Origin: CAHJXF01 sp964657795
GTDB taxonomy: Bacteria; Pseudomonadota; Gammaproteobacteria; Burkholderiales; Burkholderiaceae_D
Assembly: GCA_964657795.1 (NCBI GenBank)
Contig: CAZZWS010000001.1
Location: 1 to 64,000, forward strand
DNA length: 64,000 bases
Reading direction: 5' to 3'
The notes under the pieces are model-generated. The model saw only the letters and a list, made by a program, of their open reading frames with translations. It searched no databases and had not been told where the DNA came from. The number at the start of each line of letters is the position of its first letter. Within the stretch, counting starts at the first letter, position 1. Positions 54,539 to 64,000 of this stretch are shown here, one piece after another. Made by a program: the position numbers and the translations under genes.

Positions 54539-56424
54539 GCGACCATCCGTTCGCGCATCCAGTTCGCGAAGCGCGGCGTCCGCGGCGGCGCAAACCCGGT
54601 TTCCTCGAGGCAGCGTGCCTTCAACTCGTCGACGGTCCCACCGCGATTGAACAGCGCCGGCTTCTCGCCTTTTCGCGCAGCCTGCAGCGTGGCCCGCATG
54701 GCCTGCGTCGCGAAAGCATCGACCCTGCCGTCCTCCGCGAGCACCACGCCGTAGCGCTGTGCGCCTGTCGCGCTCACCAGCCCCCGTTCGACATCGAGCG
54801 CCACGAGATCGGCGGGCCGCTGCAAGGGATCGCCCCAGCCGCCGCCGCCCCAGGTGTCGAAGTGCAGCAGGTCGCCCGGCTCGACGTGCACGCGGTCGCA
54901 CTTCGACGGCAGGTTGTGGACGCTGCCGTCGGCCTTCACGAGTTCCTTGCGACTGCGCATGCCGGGCTCCCCGCCATTGACGCCCCACGGATAGGTCAGC
55001 CAGCGATCGTCGTGGATCGAGATGTCGCCAGGTTCGAGGAACTGATACGAGGTCCGCACGCCGTTGCCGCCACGGTGCAGGCCCGCACCGCCCGAGTCGG
55101 GGATCGATTCGTAGGTCGCGATGCGCAGCGGAAAATAGCTTTCGAGATATTCGTTGGGCACGTTGGTGAACGACGGCCACAGCGAATGCCCGTCGGGCCC
55201 GTCGCCGGCCGGCCGGCCGGGGATGCCGCCGAAGCCGATCTGGAACAGCTGATACCACTCACCGTTCGTGTCGTAGCCCGAATACATCAGGTGCGGGCTG
55301 TCCGAGAAGCCTGCGGCGTTGAGGGCCTCCGGCGCGCCCTGGCCGAGCAGGCCTCCCATGATGTCGAAGATGCGGCCCAGCATGTGGGTGCGGCACGACA
55401 GCGCGGCGGGCCGGCGCGGCTTGAGGATGGTGCCTTCCGGAATGGTCACTTCGACCAGTTCGTAGAAGCCGTCGTTGAACAGGATCTGCGGATCGAAGAG
55501 GTTGATGAAGAAGGCACCCAGGAACATCTTGAACATCTCTTCATTGAGATAGAAGTTGATCGAGCTGATCGATTGCGGATCGGTGCCGGTGAAGTCGAAG
55601 TGAGCCACGTCGCCCTCGCGCCACAGGCTGCAGGCGACCTTGTACGGTCCCATGCCGACGCCGTCGTCGTCGATGTAGTCCTCGAAGTACGCCCGCTTCT
55701 CGGGCACCACCATCTTGACGATCGCGCTCATCGCGCGCTTGTTGCGGTCGAGCATCTCGATCATCGCGGCGATGTACTCGTCGACGCCGAAACGCTTCAC
55801 GATCTCGTGCACGCGACGCTCGGCGAGACGCAGCGATGCGAGGATGGCGTTGAAATCGGATCGGTTCCACTCGGGCACGCGGCTGTTGCGCAAGAGCAGT
55901 CCGAGGAGTTCGCGATTGAGCTCGCCGCCCTTGACGATCTTGACCGGTGGAATCTGCAGGCCTTCCTCGAAAATCTGCGCCGCGTCGGTCGGCAGGCTGC
56001 CCGGCACCTTGCCGCCGTTGTCCGTCATGTGGCCGAACATCGCTGCCCAGCTCACCAGCCGGCCGTCGTCGAAGATCGGCATCATCGCCAGCCAGTCGTT
56101 GAGATGGCTGACGGCGCCGTTGCAGGAGTAGGGGTCGTTGGTGAGGAACACGTCGCCTTCCTCGATGGTGCCTTCATAACCCTCGATGAAACCGTGGATG
56201 AACGAGCCGAATTGACCGACCACCATCTTGCCCTGATGGTTGGCGATCATCGGAAAGGCATCGTGCTGTTCCCGGATGCCGGGCGACATGGCGGTGCGGA
56301 ACAGCACCGCATCCATCTCGGCACGCGCGTTGCGCAGCGCGTTCTCGATGATGTCGAGGGTGATCGAGTCGAGTGGCACGGCGGCGAACGGCGCGGCGTT
56401 CGGCTGGACGATGTGAGCGGGCAT
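54535..56424 (-). CDS. Hydantoinase B/oxoprolinase-family subunit (HyuB)
   Basis: A 629-aa HyuB/acetone-carboxylase-alpha-type protein. Family blocks include LDSITLDIIENALRNARAEM (18-37), AMSPGIREQHDAFPMIA, VFLTNDPYSCNGAVSHLNDW and HRGGNGVRTSYQFLEPGD. With HyuA it forms an ATP-dependent enzyme. Members hydrolyse hydantoins or 5-oxoproline, or carboxylate ketones such as acetone and acetophenone; the specific one cannot be read here. It follows HyuA by 19 bases and is coupled to the lyase. Confidence 0.93.
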   Translation of the reverse strand: MPAHIVQPNAAPFAAVPLDSITLDIIENALRNARAEMDAVLFRTAMSPGIREQHDAFPMIANHQGKMVVGQFGSFIHGFIEGYEGTIEEGDVFLTNDPYSCNGAVSHLNDWLAMMPIFDDGRLVSWAAMFGHMTDNGGKVPGSLPTDAAQIFEEGLQIPPVKIVKGGELNRELLGLLLRNSRVPEWNRSDFNAILASLRLAERRVHEIVKRFGVDEYIAAMIEMLDRNKRAMSAIVKMVVPEKRAYFEDYIDDDGVGMGPYKVACSLWREGDVAHFDFTGTDPQSISSINFYLNEEMFKMFLGAFFINLFDPQILFNDGFYELVEVTIPEGTILKPRRPAALSCRTHMLGRIFDIMGGLLGQGAPEALNAAGFSDSPHLMYSGYDTNGEWYQLFQIGFGGIPGRPAGDGPDGHSLWPSFTNVPNEYLESYFPLRIATYESIPDSGGAGLHRGGNGVRTSYQFLEPGDISIHDDRWLTYPWGVNGGEPGMRSRKELVKADGSVHNLPSKCDRVHVEPGDLLHFDTWGGGGWGDPLQRPADLVALDVERGLVSATGAQRYGVVLAEDGRVDAFATQAMRATLQAARKGEKPALFNRGGTVDELKARCLEETGFAPPRTPRFANWMRERMVA

Positions 56425-56443
56425 GGCGTTCTCCGGATTCGAG

Positions 56444-58537
56444 TCAGGTCTGCGATCCGTCGGGGCGGATCAGGATGTTGCCGACGGCGTCGATCGTGCC
56501 GGTGTGACCGGGCAGGATCAGCGAGGTCGTGTCCATCTGCGCCACGATTGCCGGGCCGGGCAGCGCGTGGCCGGCCTTGAGACGGGTGCGGTCGTAGAGC
56601 TTCGCCGGCAACCTGCGACCGTCGACGAACACGTCGACTTCGTCGATCACGGCTTCGCTCGCGTCCGGTCCGGCCTGCATCAACGACCCGGGCGTGACTC
56701 TGGTCTCGGGCCCTTCGACCACTGCTCGCAGGTTCACCAGCTCATGCGGCGCATCGAGCGCGAAGGTATAGAGCTGCGAGTGCAACGCGTCGAAGCGCCG
56801 GGTCACGCCGGCCAGCCCTTCTGCGGCGAGAGCGGCCGGCGTGACGTTGAGCGTCAGCCGCATGCCCTGGCCGCGATAGCGCACATCGATCTGGTAGCCC
56901 ACGCTGTGCTCGGCGAGCGGCACGCCTTCGTGGGTCAGCGAGCGAGAGGCCAGGCCGGCCAGTTCCTGCAGGAGCTCCGCCACTTCTTCGTCGGACGTCT
57001 CGGCAATGCGACGGATGAACGTCCGCGACGCCTCGTCGCGAAGACGGGTGGTGGCGTCGCCGTAAGCGCACAGCACGCCGGGAGCCGGTGGAATGATGAC
57101 GGGCCACGAGCCCATCAACCGACCGAGTGCGTTGGCATGCAGCGGACCTGCGCCGCCGAACGCCACCAGCGCGAAGTCGCGCGGGTCGTGGCCCTGCTCG
57201 ATCGACACCAGTCGCAGCGCACCGAACATGTTCTCGTTGACGATATTGACGATGCCCTCGGCCGCTTCCTCGACCGACTTGCCGAGCGCGTCCGCGATCG
57301 AATTCACCGCCTTGACAGCCAGCTCGCGATCGATGCGCATGTCGCCGCCCAGCTTCGACGAACTCGGCAGATAGCCCAGCACCACGTTGGCATCCGTCAC
57401 GGTGGGCTTGTCGCCGCCTTTGCCGTACGCGGCGGGGCCGGGATCGGCGCCGGCGCTCTGCGGGCCGACACGCAAGGCACGGGTCAGCTCGGGGACGTAG
57501 GCGATCGAACCGCCGCCGGCGCCGACGGTACGCACGTCGATCGACGGCGCGCGCACCGTCACGTCGGCTACGCGTGTCTCGCGTCGCGTCTGGGCGATGC
57601 CTTTCTCGATCAGCGCCACGTCGGTCGAAGTGCCGCCCATGTCGAAGGTCAGCAGGTCGAGAAAGCCCGACTGGTTGGCGATCCACTGCGCGCCCGCGAC
57701 GCCGCCCGCCGGTCCGCTCATCAGCAGGTTGACCGGACTGGTCTGCGCCGCGTCGACCGAAGCCAGGCCGCCGTCGGAGCGCAGGATGTGCAGCTTGACA
57801 CCCGGCATGCGCGCGTCGAATTCACGATGCAGGTTGGCGATGTATTTCGAAACCACCGGACGGATGTACGAGTTGACGACGGTGGTCTCGGTGCGCTCGT
57901 ACTCGTACATCTCGGGAATGACTTCGGACGAGATCGAGACGGGAATGCCGGGAAGGAGTTCACCTGCGATCTCGCGTATCCGCCGCTCGTGAGCGCCATT
58001 GGCATAGGCATGGATCAGGCACACGGTGAGCGCCTCGATGCCGCTTTTCGCGAGCTTCGCGAGACGCACGCGCAGGGTCTCCTCGTCGAGCGGCGTCACG
58101 ACCTCGCCGCGCGCGTCGAGGCGCTCGTCCGCTTCGATGGTCAGCTCCAGCGGCGCCATCAGCGGTCGCTTGATGTAGTTGACCCATCCACCGAGGCCGC
58201 CCGGCACGAACGAGCGCGCGATCTGCAGCGTCTGCCGGTATCCGGCCGTGACGACGAGACCGACTTTCGCTCCGTTGCTGACCAGGACCGTGTTGGTGGC
58301 GACCGTCGTCCCGTGCATCACGTGGGTGATCGCATCGGGCGTCACGCCGTACGTTTCACACAGCTTCGCGACGCCGTTGAGCACGCCGAGCGAGGCGTCC
58401 TTGGGGGTCGAAGGAACCTTCGCGGCATAGGTCTCGCCGCTGTGCTCGTTGATCAGGAGCAGGTCGGTGAACGTGCCGCCCACGTCGACGCCGAGGCGAT
58501 AGCGCGGGGTCGACGCTGCGGAGGTAGTTGCGGTCAT
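56444..58537 (-). CDS. Hydantoinase A/oxoprolinase-family subunit (HyuA)
   Basis: A 697-aa partner of HyuB. The ATP-binding site starts GVDVGGTFTDLLLI (16-29); THVMHGTTVATNTVLV and LTFDMGGTSTDVALI (the second phosphate motif) follow, then AFGGAGPLHANALG. Both subunits are full length, so the complex is probably active. The start ATG 58537 has AGGAG eight bases upstream. It is 64 bases after the CoA-transferase. No third (gamma) subunit of the acetone-carboxylase type is seen nearby. Confidence 0.93.
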   Translation of the reverse strand: MTATTSAASTPRYRLGVDVGGTFTDLLLINEHSGETYAAKVPSTPKDASLGVLNGVAKLCETYGVTPDAITHVMHGTTVATNTVLVSNGAKVGLVVTAGYRQTLQIARSFVPGGLGGWVNYIKRPLMAPLELTIEADERLDARGEVVTPLDEETLRVRLAKLAKSGIEALTVCLIHAYANGAHERRIREIAGELLPGIPVSISSEVIPEMYEYERTETTVVNSYIRPVVSKYIANLHREFDARMPGVKLHILRSDGGLASVDAAQTSPVNLLMSGPAGGVAGAQWIANQSGFLDLLTFDMGGTSTDVALIEKGIAQTRRETRVADVTVRAPSIDVRTVGAGGGSIAYVPELTRALRVGPQSAGADPGPAAYGKGGDKPTVTDANVVLGYLPSSSKLGGDMRIDRELAVKAVNSIADALGKSVEEAAEGIVNIVNENMFGALRLVSIEQGHDPRDFALVAFGGAGPLHANALGRLMGSWPVIIPPAPGVLCAYGDATTRLRDEASRTFIRRIAETSDEEVAELLQELAGLASRSLTHEGVPLAEHSVGYQIDVRYRGQGMRLTLNVTPAALAAEGLAGVTRRFDALHSQLYTFALDAPHELVNLRAVVEGPETRVTPGSLMQAGPDASEAVIDEVDVFVDGRRLPAKLYDRTRLKAGHALPGPAIVAQMDTTSLILPGHTGTIDAVGNILIRPDGSQT

Positions 58538-58601
58538 GCGGTGACTCCTGACGGATAGACTGGATGACTCGTGGGACGATCGATTAAGCAGGGTCGATCG
58601 C

Positions 58602-59810
58602 TCACTGCACGACGCCGGCGTCGCGCAGCGCAGTGATACGCGGCTCGTCGTAACCGAGCAGGTCGGCGAGCACCTGCGCCGTGTGCTGCCCGACCTGCGG
58701 TGGTGACGTGACGTCGGCGACCGGGTCGTCGGCATCGTCGGACAGCTTGATCGGATTGCCCGGCATGCGGATGGAGCCACCACCCGGAAGCGGAACGTCG
58801 ATGACCATCCTTCGCGCCAGCACCTGTGGGTCGGTCAGCGTGCGCGCCATGTCGTTGACGGGCGCGCACGGGATGCGCGCCTCGCGAAGCCGTGCGAGCC
58901 AGTCCGCCGAGGTCCCGGTCATCGTCTCTGCTTCGATCGCCGCGTCGATCGCCTTGCGGTCGGCGAACCGTGCGGCCTGCTTCAAGTAGCGCTCGTCCTG
59001 CAGCAGCGGCAGCGGAAAGGCGGCCCTGAAGCGCTCGAAGAAGCCGTCGCCGATGCACGCGATGATGATGTACCCGTCCTGCGTGCGGAAGGTGTTGTAA
59101 GGCACGTGCACGAAGTGGCTGTTGCCGATGCGATCGGGCACTTGGCCGGACATCAGATGCATCGTCGCCATGTAGTTGAGCAGCGACACCTGCACGTCGA
59201 GCATCGAGATGTCGACATGCTGGCCGACGCCAGTCGAAGCGCGTGCGACGAGTGCGGCCATCACACCCATCGCGCCGAACGCGCCGCCGCCGAGATCACC
59301 GATCGGGATGCCCGACCGGACCGGCGGGCTGTCGGGAAAACCGGTGATCGACATGCCGCCGCCCATGCCCTGCACCACCTGGTCGAACGCCGGCATGTCG
59401 GTGTGCGGACCCGTCTCGCCGAAGCCGGAGATGGAGCAGGTGACGATGCGCGGGTTGATGGCCGACAGCGTCGCGTGATCGATCCCCAGCCGCTTCGTGA
59501 CGCCGACGCTGAAGTTGTCGATCACCACGTCCGCTTCACGCACCAGGTCGTAGAACACGGCACGTCCCTCGGCGCACTTGAGGTCGATCGCGACGCTCTC
59601 CTTGCCGCGGTTGAGCGTCAGAAAATAGGCGCCCATCCCGTCGCGCGAGAAGGCCGGGTCGCCGGCCAGCAGTTGACGAGTCCCTTCCCCTGCGCCGGGC
59701 GGCTCGACCTTGATGGTGCGCGCGCCGAGATCGGCAAGCAGCATCGCGCCGTACGGGCCCGACAGCATGTGGGTCAGGTCCAGCACCCGGATATCCTGCA
59801 AAGGCCGCAT
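58602..59810 (-). CDS. Class III CoA-transferase (CaiB/BaiF family)
   Basis: A 402-aa CoA-transferase. It has the family start LQDIRVLDLTHMLSGPYGAM (4-23), IKVEPPGAGEGTR, LNRGKESVAIDLK, and the catalytic Asp172 in PIGDLGGGAFGAMGVMAALV. It would move CoA from an acyl-CoA donor to a carboxylic acid. Paired with the downstream HMGL-like enzyme, this resembles CoA activation and cleavage of citramalate-type acids, but the substrate is not shown. ATG 59810 is chosen; the upstream extension is not conserved. It follows the receptor gene by 121 bases. Confidence 0.93.
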   Translation of the reverse strand: MRPLQDIRVLDLTHMLSGPYGAMLLADLGARTIKVEPPGAGEGTRQLLAGDPAFSRDGMGAYFLTLNRGKESVAIDLKCAEGRAVFYDLVREADVVIDNFSVGVTKRLGIDHATLSAINPRIVTCSISGFGETGPHTDMPAFDQVVQGMGGGMSITGFPDSPPVRSGIPIGDLGGGAFGAMGVMAALVARASTGVGQHVDISMLDVQVSLLNYMATMHLMSGQVPDRIGNSHFVHVPYNTFRTQDGYIIIACIGDGFFERFRAAFPLPLLQDERYLKQAARFADRKAIDAAIEAETMTGTSADWLARLREARIPCAPVNDMARTLTDPQVLARRMVIDVPLPGGGSIRMPGNPIKLSDDADDPVADVTSPPQVGQHTAQVLADLLGYDEPRITALRDAGVVQ

Positions 59811-59931
59811 GTTCTGATTCCGTATGGTTGCTTTATGCAGGCATGACGAGGCCGGCGCTCGGGCACGGCGCTCGATCACGCGATGCGCCCGCAGGCGCGT
59901 CGAGGCGAGGTGGAATGCGGGCCTGCGTGCT

Positions 59932-62229
59932 TTAGCGAGCGCCGAAGTCGTAGTTCAAGCCGACGTTGAAGGTGCGGGGGTCGCCGGGATACTGGCTCGC
60001 GAAGCCCAGCGCCGAGAAGTCCAGCGTGCTGTGGAAATAGCGGTCGTTCGCGCAGTTGCGACAGCCCGCGAACAGCGTGACGTTCTTGTCGAGATTCTTC
60101 AGCGTCACCATCACGTCGACCAGGTTGCGCGCCTTCACGTTTTCGTACTGCGTGTTGTTGACGCCGTCGTACATGCGTCCGCTGAACGAATAGTTCGCAT
60201 GGAAACCGGCGAGCAGATTCGAGCTCACCGGCTGCTCGTAGTCGAAGCCGGTCTGGAAGGTGAGCCGCGGCGTCCGCTTGACCTGGTTGGTGATTGGAAA
60301 CTCGACGGTCGGGTCGAGGTGCAGGTAGCGACCCTTCATCGACCCCGCCGACGCGTGCAGTCGCAGATTGGTGGTCACCTGCGCCAGCGCTTCGAGCTCC
60401 ACGCCCTGGATCGATGCTTCGGCTGCGTTGACGGTGATGAAGCCGCCGGTGACGGGACTGACCGCCGAGACGATGAAGTCGGTGTAGTCGGCGTAGAAGT
60501 AGGTCGCGTTCAGGCGCAGCCGATGGTCGAGCCACTCGGTCTTGACGCCGGTCTCGTACGACTTGACCTTTTCGGGCTTGACCGCGACGAACTCGTCGGC
60601 GTTGAGCGCGCGCCCGTTCCAGCCGCCGCTCTTGAATCCCTTGGTATAGCTGATGTAGCTCAGCACGTCGGGAGTGATCGCGTAGTCGACCGCGACCTTC
60701 GGCGTAAAGGCCGTGTAGACCGGATCGATCGGCGTGCCGCGCTTGAGCAGGTCCGCGTTCGAGAACAGCGGAATGGCGCCGACGCCCGGAACGATGAAGT
60801 CCTGCAGGACATCGACGGTCCGGCGTTCGCGCGTGAAGCGGCCGCCCAGCGTCAGGCCGAGCGCATCGGTCAGGCGGTAGGTACCCTGGCCATAGACCGC
60901 GAAGCTCTTGGTGTCGTTGTCGAGATCCTTCGACAGCAGGCCGATGCCGAGACCGGAGAGGTTGTCGTTGATCACCGACGCGTTGTGCTCTTCCATGAAG
61001 AACAGGCCGGTGGTCCAGGACAGCGCGTTGTTGAACGACTTGCCGCCGAGGTTGAGTTCCTCGCTGAACTGCGTGAAGCGCGCGTCGGTCGCCAGCGTGT
61101 AGAGCGGCTTGGGGTTGTCGCTCAAGTCGATGTCGTACGACTGGCTGAGCTTGCGGTAGCCCGTGATCGACTTGAACATGAGGTTGTCGGTCAGCGCATA
61201 CGAGACGTTGAGCGTGTACCCGGTCGATTCGACCTTCTCACGCTGAATGCCAAAGCCCGACTGGACCGTAAAGAAGTCCGTGCCGTTGGCGGGGTTGATG
61301 ACGTTGAGCGGCAGGACCGGCAGCGGATGCTCGATCGCGTATTCCGCCGAGAAGTTGATTTCGAGGTCTGCGTTGGGCTTGAAGCGCAGCGCACCGCGGG
61401 CACCCTTCGAGTTCTGGTCGAACGCGCGCTCGCCGTTCGTCGAGTCGTACTGGAAGCCTCGCTGTTGCTGCGCGGTGTAGGCTGCGAAGCTCCCGGTCAG
61501 CCCGTCAACGAGCGGTCCGCTCACGCTACCGCGAATGTCGTAGCGCCCGTAGTTGCCGTAGGACCCGCGAAGATTGCCGGACAGCTCGTCGGTCGGCTTT
61601 TGCGTGATGATCGATATGGCACCGCCCGACGTGTTGCGGCCGTAGAGCGTGCCTTGCGGACCGCGCAAGACTTCGATGCGTTCGATGTCGTAGAGGTAGG
61701 CATTGTTGCCCACCTGACGTGCGACGTAGACGCCATCGATGTAAGTGCCGACCGCCGGGTCCGAGGTGGAGATCGACTCGTCCTGGCCGACGCCGCGCAG
61801 AAAGAACGAGCTCGAGGTCGACAGTCCGACGTTCTCGTTGCCCACGAGATTCGGCACGCTGCCGGTGATGTCCACTGTCGAGCTGATCTGACGATTCTCG
61901 AGATCTCCACTGCTCAGCGCCGTCACCGAGATCGGCACCTTCTGCAGGTTCTCGCTTTTGCGTTGCGCGGTCACGACCACCGGCTCGAGCGACTGAGCGC
62001 CGACTGGCTTGGTGGACGAGGCATCGGTCGTCGGGGCGGCGGCAGTGGTTGGGTCCGCTCTCGATGGCGGGACGGTCGGGCCGGACTGCGCAAAAGCGAC
62101 GGAGCTTATCGATGACAGGATCGCCAGCGCGAAGACTTCACGAGACCATGAGAAGGCATTTCGCTTCGAGGTCGAGAGAATCGACGAACCGCATGAGCCG
62201 CCGCACGAGAACTTCAGTTTCGACCGCAT
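59932..62229 (-). CDS. TonB-dependent outer-membrane receptor
   Basis: A 765-aa TonB-dependent receptor. A signal peptide ends at SISSVAFAQ (about 40-48). The TonB-box-like EPVVVTAQRKSENLQ comes before the plug (VPISVTALSSGDLE; FFLRGVGQDESIS; VEVLRGPQGTLYGRNTSGGAI in IERIEVLRGPQGTLYGRN). A 22-strand barrel follows, ending in LNYDFGAR. The start ATG 62229 has AGGAGG nine bases upstream. These receptors import siderophores, vitamins, sugars or aromatic compounds; here the operon context favours the catabolic substrate. It is first in an operon of five genes with a sigma-54-type promoter. Confidence 0.94.
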   Translation of the reverse strand: MRSKLKFSCGGSCGSSILSTSKRNAFSWSREVFALAILSSISSVAFAQSGPTVPPSRADPTTAAAPTTDASSTKPVGAQSLEPVVVTAQRKSENLQKVPISVTALSSGDLENRQISSTVDITGSVPNLVGNENVGLSTSSSFFLRGVGQDESISTSDPAVGTYIDGVYVARQVGNNAYLYDIERIEVLRGPQGTLYGRNTSGGAISIITQKPTDELSGNLRGSYGNYGRYDIRGSVSGPLVDGLTGSFAAYTAQQQRGFQYDSTNGERAFDQNSKGARGALRFKPNADLEINFSAEYAIEHPLPVLPLNVINPANGTDFFTVQSGFGIQREKVESTGYTLNVSYALTDNLMFKSITGYRKLSQSYDIDLSDNPKPLYTLATDARFTQFSEELNLGGKSFNNALSWTTGLFFMEEHNASVINDNLSGLGIGLLSKDLDNDTKSFAVYGQGTYRLTDALGLTLGGRFTRERRTVDVLQDFIVPGVGAIPLFSNADLLKRGTPIDPVYTAFTPKVAVDYAITPDVLSYISYTKGFKSGGWNGRALNADEFVAVKPEKVKSYETGVKTEWLDHRLRLNATYFYADYTDFIVSAVSPVTGGFITVNAAEASIQGVELEALAQVTTNLRLHASAGSMKGRYLHLDPTVEFPITNQVKRTPRLTFQTGFDYEQPVSSNLLAGFHANYSFSGRMYDGVNNTQYENVKARNLVDVMVTLKNLDKNVTLFAGCRNCANDRYFHSTLDFSALGFASQYPGDPRTFNVGLNYDFGAR

Positions 62230-62286
62230 CGTTCGAATCCTCCTGAAACGTTTCATCGATCAATTCATCACTTGCGAGCCGCATAT

Positions 62287-62302
62287 CGCAAACGGCATGC
62301 CA
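62287..62302 (-). promoter_or_regulatory. Sigma-54 promoter (-24/-12) for the receptor/catabolic operon
   Basis: The minus strand reads TGGCATGCCGTTTGCG, matching TGGCAYG-N4-TTGC perfectly (only the last, less fixed base is G). Transcription would start near 62276, about 47 bases before the receptor ATG. A sigma-54 activator is encoded divergently 290 bases away, which strongly supports a functional link. Confidence 0.8.
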
Positions 62303-62456
62303 TGTCCTTTCCGATCGGCGCCACAGCGTGTTTATCCGAACCCTTGCGTACACCCCATCCATGGCGAGAAACAAAAAAAGATTGATTTCAGAAGACGAGG
62401 GCGTGTGATCTTTCCATGTTCAGATCGAGTCGCTTCAAAACGTTTCAGATCACTGA

Positions 62457-62473
62457 ATCAGCGAAAGGCTGAT
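62457..62473. promoter_or_regulatory. Inverted repeat, candidate activator binding site
   Basis: ATCAGC-gaaag-GCTGAT is a perfect six-base dyad, centred about 190 bases upstream of the sigma-54 start. TTCAGA also recurs at 62387, 62419 and 62444, twice extended to TTCAGATC. Either set could be the enhancer bound by the divergent activator. The rest of the 291-base gap (62230-62520) holds no gene. Confidence 0.45.
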
Positions 62474-62520
62474 GAGCGTTGAAACGAAGTTTGCGTTCCA
62501 AAAGTGCGCTCACCAGGAAC

Positions 62521-64000
<1,480 letters not shown>

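Noticed and set aside
54535..58537. Acetone or acetophenone carboxylase
   Set aside because: HyuA and HyuB families fit, but no gamma or other accessory carboxylase subunit is seen, so the narrower name is not supported.

Overview
The window is GC-rich bacterial chromosome, most likely from a betaproteobacterium. That reading rests on three things: an EpsB/E/F/G/L-type exopolysaccharide (EPS) locus, a PEP-CTERM protein, and a one-chain peroxiredoxin-glutaredoxin. A run of ten Ns inside clpB shows a draft or scaffolded assembly. I saw no tRNA, rRNA, CRISPR array or insertion sequence.

Region 1 (1-30.4 kb) is a large EPS locus. It opens with the tail of an FkbM-like methyltransferase, then rfbBACD for dTDP-L-rhamnose, an NAD-dependent epimerase, a GT4 glycosyltransferase, a Wzx-type flippase and a rhamnan-synthesis (RgpF-like) protein. 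A mixed block follows with GT2, GumK-like and GT32-like transferases and an OafA-type O-acetyltransferase. A long minus-strand operon then runs from epsE, epsF and epsG through a Wzy-like polymerase, GumM-like and GumH-like transferases and a secreted GH5 glycanase to two sister GT2 enzymes. EpsB, which loads the first sugar, lies divergently from the outer-membrane protein EpsL. With EpsB (GumD-like), GumM-, GumH- and GumK-like enzymes plus dTDP-rhamnose, the expected repeat unit is a xanthan/acetan-like Glc-Glc-Man-GlcA core with rhamnose added; this is an inference. A PEP-CTERM protein closes the region, but no exosortase lies in the window. Several promoters here fit the sigma-54 pattern (GG-N10-GC), notably those before rfbB and before the PEP-CTERM gene.

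Region 2 (30.4-44.9 kb) is mostly housekeeping and stress genes: mmsA, a livM fragment, exported msrA and msrB, clpB with a clear sigma-32 promoter, an acyltransferase, a small exported protein, a processive GT2, cytochrome b561, a Prx5-Grx fusion, a dihydrolipoamide-dehydrogenase-like enzyme and isocitrate lyase.

Region 3 (44.9-64 kb) is an accessory metabolic cluster that I cannot match to a known pathway. A LysR regulator with a VOC protein is divergent from a five-gene run (methyltransferase, 104-aa protein, MFS transporter, RedY/HapK-like protein, SDR). Next come an MmgE/PrpD protein and an FAD oxidoreductase. Last is a minus-strand operon: TonB-dependent receptor, class III CoA-transferase, HyuA, HyuB and HMG-CoA-lyase-like enzyme. 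It is divergent from a PrpR-like sigma-54 activator that runs off the window, and a near-consensus sigma-54 promoter precedes the receptor gene. The simplest reading is uptake and CoA-dependent breakdown of an unidentified organic substrate, switched on by that activator.
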